Origin: JAWKSY01 sp041402125
GTDB taxonomy: Bacteria; Planctomycetota; GCA-002687715; DRQF01
Assembly (NCBI GenBank): GCA_041402125.1
Contig: JAWKSY010000021.1
Location: 1-64,000 of the forward strand
DNA: 64,000 nucleotides
Reading direction: 5' to 3'
The position numbers were made by a program, and so were the translations under genes. The number at the start of each line of letters is the position of its first letter. Position 1 is the first letter of the stretch. This document shows, piece after piece, positions 19,784 through 28,801 of this stretch. The notes beneath the pieces were generated by a model. That model did not search any database and was not told the origin of the DNA. It saw nothing but the letters and a program-made list of their open reading frames with translations.

Positions 19784-19809
19784 GACGTCGATCGGTGGGA
19801 GTGGTCGGA

Positions 19810-20385
19810 TCAGAGGTTCGCGTTCGCGAACTCCCAGTTGACCAGGTTCCACCAGGACTCGACGTACTTCGGACGCGCGTTGCGGTAGTCGACGTAGTAG
19901 GCGTGCTCCCAGACGTCGCAGGTCAGGATGGGGGTCTGACCGTGGCGCAGCGGGCAGTCGGCGTCGTGGGTGCTGGTGATCTCGAGCTTGCCCGAGGCGT
20001 TCTTCACCAGCCAGGCCCAGCCGGAGCCGAAGTGGGTCGTGGCGGCCTTGGTGAAGGCCTCCTTGAAGGCGGCGAAGGAACCGAAGGCCTCGTCGATCGC
20101 GGCCGCGATCTTGCCGGTCGGCGCGCCGCCGCCGTTCGGCGAGAGCGAGTTCCAGTAGAAGGTGTGGTTCCAGACCTGGGCCGCGTTGTTGAACACGCCG
20201 CCCTCGGCCTTGGCGATGATGTCCTCGAGGCTCGCGCCCTCGTAGGCGGTGCCGGGGACCATGTTGTTCAGGTTGGTCACGTAGGCGTTGTGGTGCTTGC
20301 CGTAGTGGTACTCGAGCGTCTCCTTGGAGACGTGGGGCGCCAGCGCGTCCATCGCGTAGGGCAGCTTGGGCAGCTCGTAGGCCAT
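19810..20385 (-). CDS. sodB: Superoxide dismutase, Fe/Mn type
   Basis: 191-residue Fe/Mn superoxide dismutase that converts superoxide to hydrogen peroxide and oxygen. Standard N-terminal hairpin with metal ligands: EYHYGKHHNAYVTNLNNM (first His ligand), AAQVWNHTFYWNSLSP (second), then WEHAYYVDYRNARPKYVESW (Asp of DVWEH and its His). GGAPTGKIAAAIDEAFGSF and GSGWAWLV favour the iron branch, though metal choice is not certain from sequence. Cytosolic, no leader. The ATG at 20383-20385 opens at MAYELPKLPYAMDAL, typical of the family. The last 100 or so bases are the source of the tandem array downstream. Confidence 0.95.
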   Translation of the reverse strand: MAYELPKLPYAMDALAPHVSKETLEYHYGKHHNAYVTNLNNMVPGTAYEGASLEDIIAKAEGGVFNNAAQVWNHTFYWNSLSPNGGGAPTGKIAAAIDEAFGSFAAFKEAFTKAATTHFGSGWAWLVKNASGKLEITSTHDADCPLRHGQTPILTCDVWEHAYYVDYRNARPKYVESWWNLVNWEFANANL

Positions 20386-20562
20386 GTTCGATCTTCTCCG
20401 GATTCCAGGGGTCGTGGAATGTAACCCCCGCGGCCACAGGGGGCAAAACCCCCCGGATGACTGAATACCCGGGCCCCCGGAGGCCGATAGGCCGGGAGGA
20501 AGGGCCGGGATCCGCCGTCGGGGCGGCTCCGCGCCCCGGTTGGCCCCGCATCGAGGCGAAGG

Positions 20563-21708
20563 GTGGCGGATCGAGCCCTGAGAGTGCGCTGGGAGGGGAC
20601 GCAGTTCGTCCATCACTCCCTCGCGATCGTCAATCGCGAGATCTGCTCCCGGCTGCTCGATCGGGGGGTGGAGCTGAGCCTCCGCCTCTACGAACCGCAC
20701 CGATTCGAGCCCGACGGCGACCCCCGACTGGAGGCCCTCGCCGCCCGCTTCGAGGCGCCGCTCTCCGGTCCGGCCGACGTCGAGGTCCGTCATCGCTGGC
20801 CCCCGCGCTTCGGCGCCGCGACCGAGGGTCGGCTCGTCCTCATCCAGCCCTGGGAGTTCGGGGCGATCCCCGCGGCCTGGCTGACGCCGCTCCGAGACGA
20901 GGTGGACGAGGTCTGGGTCCCGACGCGCTACGTCCGCGACTGCTTCCAGGACAGCGGGGCCGACGCCCGCCGCGTGCGCGTGATCCCGAACGGCGTCGAC
21001 ACCGAACGCTTCCGGCCCGACGTGACGCCGCTTCCGCTCGCGACCGAGCGCCGCCACCGGCTGCTCTTCGTCGGCGGCACGATCGGCCGCAAGGGCGTGC
21101 GCGGCCTCCTGGCGGCCTATCGCGCGGCCTTCGGGCCGCAGGACGACGTCTGCCTCGTGATCAAGGACTTCGGCGGGGACTCCGTCTACGCCGGCAAGAC
21201 CGCCCGCGAGGAGATCCGCGCCGCCGCGGCCGACCCGGCCGGCCCCGAGATCCTGCACCTGGACGCGACGATTTCCGACGAGGACATGCCGCGACTCTTC
21301 GCGGCCTGCGACGTCCTGGTCCACCCCTACCTCGGCGAGGGTTTCGGCCTGCCGATCGCGGAGGCGATGGCGATGGAGATGCCCGTCGTCGTCACCGGAC
21401 TGGGGGCGGCCCTGGACTTCGTCGACGAACGCGTCGGTTGGACCGTCCCCGCAACGCGACGCTACCTGCCCGAGGACCGGGTCGGCGAGCTCGAGACCTC
21501 GGGTCGCCCCTGGGTGGCCGAACCGGATCTCGAGGCCCTGGGCCGGCTGATGCGCGAGGCGCTGGCCTCGCCCGGCGAGTGTCGCCGACGCGGTCGCGCC
21601 GGCCGCGTCCGCGTCCTCGAGCGGATGAGCTGGGACGTCGTCGCCGACCGCGTGCGGGACCGCCTCGAGGAACTCGCCCGGCCCCGCCGGGTCCCGGCCC
21701 TCCGCTGA
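20563..21708 (+). CDS. GT4-family glycosyltransferase
   Basis: 381-residue GT-B fold glycosyltransferase. The N-lobe opens at LRVRWEGTQFVHHSLAIVNR; the linker VWVPTRYVRDCFQDSG and VIPNGVDTERFRP are family hallmarks. The C-lobe holds LLFVGGTIGRKGVRGLLAAY and the donor-binding motif HPYLGEGFGLPIAEAMAMEM with the conserved ExxxxxxxE arrangement. It probably transfers a sugar from a nucleotide donor onto a cell-surface glycan or glycolipid. The start is GTG 20563, preceded by a weak GAGGCGAAG ribosome site. It diverges from sodB across a 177-bp spacer. It stands alone, so the acceptor cannot be guessed. Confidence 0.88.
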   Translation: MADRALRVRWEGTQFVHHSLAIVNREICSRLLDRGVELSLRLYEPHRFEPDGDPRLEALAARFEAPLSGPADVEVRHRWPPRFGAATEGRLVLIQPWEFGAIPAAWLTPLRDEVDEVWVPTRYVRDCFQDSGADARRVRVIPNGVDTERFRPDVTPLPLATERRHRLLFVGGTIGRKGVRGLLAAYRAAFGPQDDVCLVIKDFGGDSVYAGKTAREEIRAAAADPAGPEILHLDATISDEDMPRLFAACDVLVHPYLGEGFGLPIAEAMAMEMPVVVTGLGAALDFVDERVGWTVPATRRYLPEDRVGELETSGRPWVAEPDLEALGRLMREALASPGECRRRGRAGRVRVLERMSWDVVADRVRDRLEELARPRRVPALR

Positions 21709-21861
21709 GGCGCCTCCCGGCTCCCGGCCGGTCGCCCCAGCTCCTTGATTCCGAAGAGTTTCCGGCTCCGGGGCCGCTCTGGTACCCTGACCGGTGCCGT
21801 TTTTCCGATCCCGGGGGGCGTTCCGGCCCCTCGGAATCCCGATCTTCGAGGAATGGAAACC

Positions 21862-22368
21862 ATGAAGAGGATGATGCTCGCCGTCGCGATCGCCGCCCTG
21901 GCTCTCGCGCCGACGCCGCGTTCCGGCGAGGCCGCGGTGATCCCGCTCGACCTCGGACAGCTCACCCAGGCCGCCACGATCGTCGTGCGCGGACGCATCG
22001 AACGCAGCGACGTCCACTTCCAGGACGACGCCCGGGGCGACCTCATCGTGACCGACCACCGCATCGTGGTGAGCGAGGTCCTGAAGGGATCGCTCCCCGA
22101 CGGCGAGCGCTCGCTGCGCCTCGAGATCGAGGGCGGACGCATCGGTCAGCTCGTCTGCCGGAGCTGGGAGGAGCCGATCGTCGCGACGGGGGAGGAGGTC
22201 GTCCTCTTCCTCGCGCCGAGCCAGGAGCGCACCGCCACGTGGCGGAGCTACGGCGGCTTCCAGGGCAAGATGACGCTGCTCGACGGCAAGGTCCGCGAGG
22301 CGCGCGATCGCGCCTGGACGGAGCTCCGCGCGGAGATCGTCGCCCACGTCCGGTCCGAGAAGCGCTGA
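21862..22368 (+). CDS. Secreted protein of unknown function, paired with matrixin
   Basis: 168 residues with a signal peptide (MKRMMLAVAIAALALAPTPRSGEA) and a compact domain (PLDLGQLTQAATIVVRGRIE, ITVTDHR-like and VVSEVLKGSLPDGERSLRLE). A VVRGRIERSDVHF-like opening and a WEEPIVATGEEVVLFLAP stretch give it the feel of a small beta-barrel exported protein. The ATG at 21862 is preferred over 21853 because GAGGA lies 9 nt upstream. The next gene uses the same layout (ATG-6 nt-ATGAAG), and the two genes are 13 nt apart, so they form an operon. It may be a partner or inhibitor of the protease, but nothing in the sequence proves that. Confidence 0.7.
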   Translation: MKRMMLAVAIAALALAPTPRSGEAAVIPLDLGQLTQAATIVVRGRIERSDVHFQDDARGDLIVTDHRIVVSEVLKGSLPDGERSLRLEIEGGRIGQLVCRSWEEPIVATGEEVVLFLAPSQERTATWRSYGGFQGKMTLLDGKVREARDRAWTELRAEIVAHVRSEKR

Positions 22369-22381
22369 GGAGATGCCGACC

Positions 22382-24088
22382 ATGAAGACTCTCCTCCGCG
22401 GCGGCGCCGTCGCCCTCACCCTCGCCGTGCTCGTCACGCTGGCCGCGCGCCAGGAGCAAGCGAAGGGCTTCTACAACCTGACCGGCTGGGAGTGGCAGAA
22501 CTCCACGGCGAACTGGCGTCTGAACAACAACTTTCCCGCCTCCGCCGGGACCACGGCCAACGTCCTCACGGCCATGCAGGACTCCGCGAACGCCTGGCAC
22601 GACCAGGCCTGCGCGGACTTCACCTTCAACTACCTGGGATCGACGAGTTCGACCTCGGTCAGCCCGAACGGGAACAACATCGTCTTCTACTCGTCTGCGG
22701 CCGGCAACGGCACGCTCGCCGTCACGACGAGCTGGGGAACGGGCGGTCCGGGCGGCGTGACCTACTTCAGCGACTTCGACATCCGTTTCTACGGCGACAT
22801 CAGCTGGAGCACCTCGCCGAACGGCAGTCAGTACGACATCCAGGGCGTCGCGACCCACGAGTTCGGTCACGCGCTCGGCATGGATCACTCGACGACCGTC
22901 TCGACCGCGACCATGTGGGCGAGCACCGGAGCGGGCTCGAACTCCGTGAGCCGTCGCTCGCTCGAGATGGACGACATCAACGGCGTCCTCGCGCTCTACG
23001 GGATGGATCCGACCTGCGGCGGCGGCGTGCTTCCCTCGCCGAACCCGCCGCAGTGGTCGTCGACGCCGAGCGCCATCGCGACCGGCATCCTCATGACCGC
23101 GGTCCCCGGAAACCCGTCGCCGGTCGAGTACTTCTTCGAGTTCCTCGGCACCGGCGCCGGTGGCGATTCGAGCGGCTGGCTCACCACGCCGTCGTACTTC
23201 GACAACGGTTCGCAGCCGAACCAGGCCTACTCCTACCGCTTCAAGATGCGCAGCGGCATCGACAACAACCTGGAGACGAGCTGGTCGTCCATCGAGTCCT
23301 ACACGACTCCGGCCGCGACGCCGGGCCTGGTGTCCGTCGACGCGATCTCGAACCGCAGCTTCCAGATCACCGGCATCGCCCCGAACGGGAACCCCGTCTC
23401 GACCTTCTACGCCATCCAGGTCGGGTCGATGTTCGTCAACTCGTCCGGCGCGCTGCAGGCGACGGAGACCTGGCTTCCCGGCATCACCTGGGCCGGCGTG
23501 ACGGTCAACGGCCTCGACCGGGTGACGAACTACGCCGTGCAGGCGAAGGCCCGCAACTCGGCCCTCGTCGAGACCGGGTTCGGTCCGACGACCAACGTCT
23601 CGACCCTGCTCATGCACGAGCCCTGGGCCGCCGGCACCGTCCTCGACGGCAACGGTGACCCGGAGAACGTCCTGACCATCAACGGCTCGGCCGGCAACCC
23701 GCTGCGTCAGGTCGTCACCGCTCCGGGGACGCCGTTCTCGCTCGATCTCGCGAAGCCCTCGCAGAACGGCGGTTCGGTCGCCGCCTGGATCCTCTGGGCA
23801 CGCTTCGGCGAGCCCGATCTCGGCGACGAGTACGCGCTGCCGACCGGCATCGGGACGCTGACCTTCATCCCCTGCGACATCCTGCCGGTGCCGGGATCCA
23901 TCACGGTGGGGTCGACCTACGGTCAGCTCGCCTGTCCGCCGCAGCTTCCGGCTCCTCTCGCGCCGGCGAACGTCTACACCCATCCGGGCTTCTTCTTCCC
24001 GGTCGTGAACCTGACCTTCCAGGCGGTGATCGAGGCGAGCCCCGGGGTGTTGCGGACGACCAACGCGGTCATCTTCGTCAACCAGTAG
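22382..24088 (+). CDS. Secreted matrixin-type zinc metalloprotease
   Basis: 568 residues. Signal peptide, then a catalytic domain of about 190 residues with the metzincin motif HEFGHALGMDHS (His159, Glu160, His163, His169), followed by the turn region TATMWASTG that carries the Met. This is the matrixin/M10 pattern, normally extracellular and zinc-dependent. No pro-domain cysteine switch is visible. From about residue 210 there are one or two fibronectin-like beta modules and a C-terminal beta domain shared in style with other secreted proteins of this window. GAGGAG sits 9 nt before ATG 22382; ATG 22373 is an alternative. A strong terminator follows. Confidence 0.88.
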   Translation: MKTLLRGGAVALTLAVLVTLAARQEQAKGFYNLTGWEWQNSTANWRLNNNFPASAGTTANVLTAMQDSANAWHDQACADFTFNYLGSTSSTSVSPNGNNIVFYSSAAGNGTLAVTTSWGTGGPGGVTYFSDFDIRFYGDISWSTSPNGSQYDIQGVATHEFGHALGMDHSTTVSTATMWASTGAGSNSVSRRSLEMDDINGVLALYGMDPTCGGGVLPSPNPPQWSSTPSAIATGILMTAVPGNPSPVEYFFEFLGTGAGGDSSGWLTTPSYFDNGSQPNQAYSYRFKMRSGIDNNLETSWSSIESYTTPAATPGLVSVDAISNRSFQITGIAPNGNPVSTFYAIQVGSMFVNSSGALQATETWLPGITWAGVTVNGLDRVTNYAVQAKARNSALVETGFGPTTNVSTLLMHEPWAAGTVLDGNGDPENVLTINGSAGNPLRQVVTAPGTPFSLDLAKPSQNGGSVAAWILWARFGEPDLGDEYALPTGIGTLTFIPCDILPVPGSITVGSTYGQLACPPQLPAPLAPANVYTHPGFFFPVVNLTFQAVIEASPGVLRTTNAVIFVNQ

Positions 24089-24105
24089 TAGACTGGGGCC
24101 CACGG

Positions 24106-24146
24106 CGACGGGGCGCGTCCTCCCGCGCGGAGGAGGCGCCCCGTCG
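24106..24146 (+). terminator. Predicted terminator after matrixin gene
   Basis: Long hairpin: outer stem CGACGGGGCGC (24106-24116) pairs with 24136-24146, and TCCTCC/GGAGGA pairs inside it. It lies 18 nt after the stop, and TTCGTCC follows. Confidence 0.75.
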
Positions 24147-24181
24147 TTCGTCCGGGCCGGCACGCGGGCAGGGGAGCGGAC

Positions 24182-26637
24182 ATGCGGGTACTCGTGGGAT
24201 CGATCCTGCTCGCGACGGCGCTGCTGGGCGCGATCGGCGCCCTCGTGCTGCCGCTGGGCGCGGCGCCCGACGAGCTCGATCACTTCCGCGTCGCGAGCCA
24301 CATCGCCGGCGTCGGAACCCTGCCGGACCCCGCGACCTCGGGGATGATCCAGGCGCAGCACCCGCCGCTGGGCTACCTCACCCTGGCCGGCGTGATGCGC
24401 CTCGGACTCCGGGCCTCGGAGACCTGGTCGGCGCCCGCCGGCGAGGAGGTCCTGGGACGGATCCGCCGCGACCCCTTCGACGAGACCCTCGCCGAGGCGA
24501 TGGAGGACGACCGACCCGCGGACGTGATCCGGGCCGCCGTCCAGCCCTGGGAGGCGCGGATCCTCCTCGCGCCGGTCTGGGTGCTCCACCTCATGCGGCT
24601 CGCCGCGCTCCTGGCCGGGCTGCTGGGATTCTGGCTGCTGCTCCGTCTCGCGGCGCGCCTCGGGTCGGCCGGCGAGGACGGGGTCTCGGGAGGAAGGGCG
24701 GCGGTGGCGCTCGTGGGCGCCTGTCTGCTCTCGCCGTCGATCGTCTATCTCTGCGCCGCGATCTCGAACGATGCGATCCTCTTCGCGACCGCGACGCTGG
24801 CCGCCGCGACCGCGCTGCGCGCCCATCTCCGCGAGGACCGCCGCTGGCGCACCGCGGTGCTCGTCGGCGGGCTCGTCGGCCTCGCCTTCCTGACGAAGGC
24901 GACGGCGCTGGCGACGGGCGCGTTCTGCGGGCTGCTGATGCTCGAGACCTGGCGCCGCGGCGAGACCGCGCGGGCCGTCCTCGGTCGCGTCGCGGCCGCG
25001 GCGGCAGCGGTGCTGGCGGTGGCGGGCTGGGCCTACGTGCGGAACTGGCGGCTGACCGGAAGCCCGAAGGCCGACGAGACCGTCGTCGGACGCTACCCCG
25101 GCCTCGCGCGCGTCGACGCCCTGACGCTGGACGAGGCCTGGCCGCTTCCGGCGCGGCTCTTCCGCTCGCTCTGGGACGACGTCTACGGCGGGCGGCTCGA
25201 GAACTTCGCCCCCGTCGCGATCGTCCTCGGATCCCTGGCGATGACCTGCGGTCTGCTCGGCGCCTTCGAGGCCCTCGCCGGGCTCCGTCGGGCCGAGGAC
25301 CGCCGGGCGCGCTTCCCGCAGATCGCGGCGCTCGCCGCGACGGTGGTGCTCGCGATCGGGCTCCTCCTGCACGCCCAGCGGTTCCAGGTCGCGCAGGGCG
25401 CTACCTCCTCGCGGCGGCCTTCCCGCTCACGCTCCTCGTCGCGCGTGGAGCGGCGGCGTTGTTCCGGGGCCGCGCGGCGGCGGCCCTCCTGATCCTCGCG
25501 GCGTCGCTCGTCGCCTCGGTCGCCTTCGTCCCGACGCGACTCGTGCGCCAGGAGACGCTGGACCTCGAACGCGCGCGCGGGACGCGCGTGCTCTGGTACG
25601 TCGACGCGGGGCACGCGGCCTTCGATCGCCATCCGCTCGGCGGGCGCGCCGACATCTGGAGCAACCACGACGCTCACCGGCCGGAGGACACCATGCGCTT
25701 CGCGGTGGGGCCGGGCTGGCACGAACTCTACGTCGTCCCGACGCCGGCGCCGCCCGCCGGGGAGGAGACGCGCCTCCGCGTCCGGTTGCGCTATCCGACG
25801 CTCAAGGGATCGAACGGGGCGGCGGGGAGCGCCCACTCGATGATCGAGGCCCGACTCGGGGCCGAGCTCCTGCACGGTCCGATCTCGCCGTTCCGCGCGA
25901 TGGGCGACATCGTCTACACCCTGCGCGGGACGCCGGCCGAGGCGACTTCGGTCCTCGCGCTGCACGACGCCGCGAAGGGCGGCGGGCTCGTGGCCCTGGC
26001 GGAGGCCGCGCTGGAACGATCCGCGCTGGTCGTGCTCCGCGACGAGTCGGGTCGCGTCACGGTGAGGAACGAGGGAGACGAGGAGATCTCCTACCTGCTC
26101 TCGCGCGTCGACGAGGCCGGGGTCCGGCGCGTCGAGGGGCCGTTCGCGTTCGGCGCCGGCGCGACGAACGGACCCGTCGAGGGAGCCGGCGCCGAGGTGA
26201 TCGAGCTCGACGAGGGGCCCGCCGCCTCGGTGTCGCTGGCGGATCTCGCCTCCGAGCCCGGCCGCGAGGTCGGGACCTTCCGTTTCCCGGACCGCGACGC
26301 GCTCGAACTCCCGGCCGGCATCGGCGACGCCGAGACGCCGGTCTTCGTCGCCCGTGGTCGCGTCTCACCGCCGGGCGGCCTCTTCGTCCTCTACGTCACC
26401 GGAGAGGACGGCCCGCCCCCGGTCGTCACCCTGAGCGGCGCGAAGGTGCTCGCTCCCGAGGAGGCGCCGGCGGCGGCGATCCTCGACGCCCTGGCGCCGC
26501 GCGACGTACCCGCCCAGCTCCGGTTGGTCCTCCGGCGAGAGGACGCGGCGAAGCCGATCGGCTTCGAGATCCGCCTGCCGGGCCACGGGGACGCCCCGCG
26601 GCGCCTCGACCGCCTCGTCCTGCGCCGTCTGGACTGA
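24182..26637 (+). CDS. Polytopic membrane glycosyltransferase-like (DUF2142/GT-C-like) protein, one frameshift
   Basis: About 818 codons with one break. The first part has many transmembrane helices and an early acidic loop, APDELDHFRVASHIAGVGTL, then QAQHPPLGYLTL, the layout of GT-C-type or DUF2142 membrane proteins. The frame at 24182 fails near 25400, where a single missing base would join LLLHAQRFQVAQG to RYLLAAAFPLTLLVARGAAA in the frame that ends at 26637. The last 370 residues form a soluble extracytoplasmic region without known motifs. The architecture (membrane half plus beta-rich soluble half) parallels the gene at 1.7-4.1 kb. The shift is probably an assembly error. Confidence 0.75.
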
Positions 26638-26721
26638 CGCCGCCGGCCGGAACCGCTACGCTCGGAGGCCAGACGCGGACCGCGGGGGTCCGCGCCTCGA
26701 CGACGGGAGCGGAGATCCTCG

Positions 26722-27669
26722 ATGCGCCTCGACCTCGCGACGGCCTTCCTCCTGATCGCGTTCACACTCGGGTGCGCCGAGACCCCGCGCGAGGACCTCG
26801 AGCCCGCGGTGACGCCGAGCGCCCCGGCGGGTCGGATCATCGTCGCGGGCGAGGAAGTTCCGATCGATGCGCGGGTCGTCACCTGGCGCGACGCCGGCGG
26901 CTACGACGGATCCTGCGAGACCTGCTGGTTCGACCGTTCGCGCGTCGCGCCTCGGCGTCCGGCCGAGGGCTGCGAGGGGCCGCGGCGCTACGGCGTGCGT
27001 CATCGCCGCGGACTGTCCGAAGCCACCGCGGCGCGGATCGAGGCGGGGGGGTGGGATCGCGCCGCGCTCCACGAGCGCGTCCACCAGTTCGTGATGCACT
27101 TCGACGCTTCGGTGAGCTCGCATCGCTGCTTCGAGATCCTCCACGACGTCCGCGGACTGAGCGTCCACTTCCTCCTCGACGTGGACGGGACGATCTACCA
27201 GACGCTCGACCTCGTCCACCGGGCCCGTCACGCCGGCTGGGCGAACGATGCGTCCATCGGCATCGAGATCGCCCACCCCGGCGCCTACGCGGCCGAGGGC
27301 GAGGACTGGAAGCGCTTCCACGAGGAGGATGAGCTCGGCCCCTACCTCGTCGCGCCGCCGAACTTCGCGCTGCCGCCCGGCCGCTGGCGTCCCGCGCGTC
27401 CCGGCGTCTTCACCGCCGTCACCAACGGCCGACGCGTCGCGATGTACGATTACACCGAGGCGCAGTACCGAGCGCTCGAACGCCTCGCCGCCTGGGCCGT
27501 CCGCGAGTTTCCCGCGCTGCTCCCGCGCGTCCCGGATTCCGCCGACGTGATCCCGCGCGCCGAACTCGAGGACTGGGCCGGATTCCTCGGCCACCACCAC
27601 ATCTCGAAGGTCAAGGTCGACCCCGGCCCCGCCTTCGACTGGGCCCGCGTCCTCCCCGCCGCGCGCTGA
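26722..27669 (+). CDS. N-acetylmuramoyl-L-alanine amidase (AmpD/Amidase_2 type) lipoprotein
   Basis: 315 residues. Lipoprotein signal with lipobox FTLGC (Cys19), so probably anchored in the periplasm or outer membrane. The Amidase_2 domain spans about residues 120-300: VHQFVMHFDASVSSHRCFEI (first zinc His), LSVHFLLDVDGTIYQTLDL, RHAGWANDASIGIEIAHPGA and GHHHISKVKVDPGPAFDW (terminal His and Asp ligands and Lys). This enzyme class cleaves the amide bond between muramic acid and the stem peptide. The 100-residue N-terminal extension containing CETCWFDRSRVAP is unusual. It may be a clan-specific peptidoglycan-binding or spacer segment. Confidence 0.88.
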   Translation: MRLDLATAFLLIAFTLGCAETPREDLEPAVTPSAPAGRIIVAGEEVPIDARVVTWRDAGGYDGSCETCWFDRSRVAPRRPAEGCEGPRRYGVRHRRGLSEATAARIEAGGWDRAALHERVHQFVMHFDASVSSHRCFEILHDVRGLSVHFLLDVDGTIYQTLDLVHRARHAGWANDASIGIEIAHPGAYAAEGEDWKRFHEEDELGPYLVAPPNFALPPGRWRPARPGVFTAVTNGRRVAMYDYTEAQYRALERLAAWAVREFPALLPRVPDSADVIPRAELEDWAGFLGHHHISKVKVDPGPAFDWARVLPAAR

Positions 27670-27673
27670 AAGC

Positions 27674-27900
27674 TCTCATACGGTGTCAGTCACCGGATGA
27701 GAATCCGTATCGACGCGGCGGAGATGCTAGTACGGTGCCAGTCACCGGATGTGCATTTCCGTTCCAGCGCGACCGCTGACGAGACCGACTCGCCCGGAAA
27801 TGCACATCCGGTGACTGGCACCGTACTAGCATTTCGTGATCGACTCGGCGCGTTCGCCAGACGAGGAAACGTCTCATCCGGTGACTGACACCGTATGAGA
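27674..27900. repeat. Outer REP-like palindrome (29-bp arms) interrupted by another element
   Basis: Perfect 29-bp inverted repeat: arms at 27674-27702 and 27872-27900. The left arm starts TCTCATACGGTGTCAGTCAC and ends CGGATGAGA. Its loop contains a second, complete palindrome (27724-27832), so one element appears to have landed inside another. It begins 5 bases after the amidase stop. Confidence 0.88.
27724..27832. repeat. Inner REP-like palindrome (38-bp arms)
   Basis: Perfect 38-bp inverted repeat: arms 27724-27761 and 27795-27832, with a 33-nt loop. The arm starts ATGCTAGTACGGTGCCAGTC and continues ACCGGATGTGCATTTCCG. The half-site core GGTGCCAGTCACC is the one seen in the sodB array. 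A third, unpaired and degenerate half-site (GGGTGACTGACGCCGTGTCA) lies at about 27910-27931, next to the SDR gene stop. Confidence 0.9.
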
Positions 27901-27933
27901 ATTCTCGTCGGGTGACTGACGCCGTGTCAGAGG

Positions 27934-28797
27934 TCAGAGCGCGTGCTCGCGGCGCAGCGCCTCGTCGAGCGGCTCGTCCTCGCCCGCGAGGCCGAAAAGA
28001 TCGGAGAGGTCGAGGCGGAGGTCCGGCGGGCGCGGCGGCGTGAAGGTGCGGGCGGCGAGCGAGGCGGGGCGGATGAAGGCGGGATCGAGGCCGGCGGCGG
28101 CGGCGACGCGGCGGCCGAAGTCGAGGCGGCTCAGGCCCTCGGGGCCGCCGACGGCGAGTCGGCCGCGGAAGTCGCGTTCGAGGGCGAGGAGCGCCACGCG
28201 GGCCACGCGTTCGACCGAGACCGGCTGACGGAACTCGTCCTCGAAGAGGTCGAGCGTCCGACCTTCCTCGGCCGCGCGCAGGATCATCTCGCTCGCGCTG
28301 CGGCGACCGTCGGGCGAACGACCGAACACCAGCGCGAGTCGCAGGACGGCGGTCCGCGGACCGGCCGCGAGGACGGCCGCCTCGGCGTCCGCCTTGCCGC
28401 GCCCGTAGCCGGAAAGGGGAGCGGGCGGGTCGTCGGAGGCGTACGGCGCGCGCCGGCCGTCCCAGACCTGATCGGTGGAGAGGAAGACGAAGGGGATCCC
28501 GCGTCGCGCGGCGACCTCCGCGAGAGCGGCGGTGGCCTCGACGTTGACGCGACGCGCGCGTTCCGGGTCGGCCTCGGCGGCGGCGATCGAGGTGATCGCC
28601 GCCGCGTGGATCACCGCCGCCGGTCGGAGCGCGTCGAGCCCGCGCGCGGCGGCGGCCGGATCGTCGAGGCCCAGGCGTTCGCGCGCGACGGCGTCGGGCG
28701 CGGGCCAGGTCGACCGGCCCTCCCGGTGAGCGAGGTCGAGAAGGCGAGCGCCGACGAGGCCGCTCGCGCCGGTGATGACGATCCGGGCGCCGGGCAC
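27934..28797 (-). CDS. SDR-family reductase, dTDP-4-dehydrorhamnose reductase-like
   Basis: 287-residue extended short-chain dehydrogenase/reductase. The N-terminal nucleotide-binding motif is VITGASGLVGARLLDLAHRE. AAAITSIAAAEADPERARRV, FVFLSTDQVWDGRRAPY and the catalytic YxxxK (YGRGK) make it RfbD/RmlD-like, with LRLALVFGRS and EDEFRQPVSVERVA matching the substrate side. It may reduce a nucleotide-4-ketosugar, but without other rhamnose genes nearby the substrate is open. It starts 4 nt downstream of the OsmC stop, third in a LON-OsmC-SDR operon. Confidence 0.82.
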   Translation of the reverse strand: MPGARIVITGASGLVGARLLDLAHREGRSTWPAPDAVARERLGLDDPAAAARGLDALRPAAVIHAAAITSIAAAEADPERARRVNVEATAALAEVAARRGIPFVFLSTDQVWDGRRAPYASDDPPAPLSGYGRGKADAEAAVLAAGPRTAVLRLALVFGRSPDGRRSASEMILRAAEEGRTLDLFEDEFRQPVSVERVARVALLALERDFRGRLAVGGPEGLSRLDFGRRVAAAAGLDPAFIRPASLAARTFTPPRPPDLRLDLSDLFGLAGEDEPLDEALRREHAL

Positions 28798-28801
28798 CGT
28801 C

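Larger units (their letters stand above)
18798..19793 (-). repeat. Degenerate tandem array of sodB 3'-end copies, each with a palindrome
   Basis: Three full units (19001-19261, 19262-19521, 19522-19793) and one partial (about 18822-19000), each about 260-272 bp, abut intact sodB. Each unit holds, in order, a degenerate copy of the last 100 or so bases of sodB (GGTGGGAGTGGTCGGAT onward), a palindromic element with arms GGTGCCAGTCACCCGATGAG/inverse, and a shortened copy of the sodB terminator (CAACGACGCGGGG and inverse). The similarity to sodB stops at GTGCTCCCAGA, exactly where the palindrome begins. A lone half-site (GGTGACTGACAC) sits at about 18799. The copies are riddled with small indels and encode nothing intact. 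Confidence 0.88.

Noticed and set aside
18798..19793. Possible CRISPR array
   Set aside because: Repeat period is about 260 bp, the repeated part includes sodB coding sequence and hairpins, and no short spacers or cas genes are present.
22043..25372. 1109-codon minus-strand frame across three genes
   Set aside because: Spans the matrixin gene and its neighbours in antisense; Arg/Gly/Asp-rich with no domain.
27686..27888. Short ORFs within the nested palindromes
   Set aside because: They are the two strands of the same inverted repeats and give near-identical nonsense peptides on both strands.
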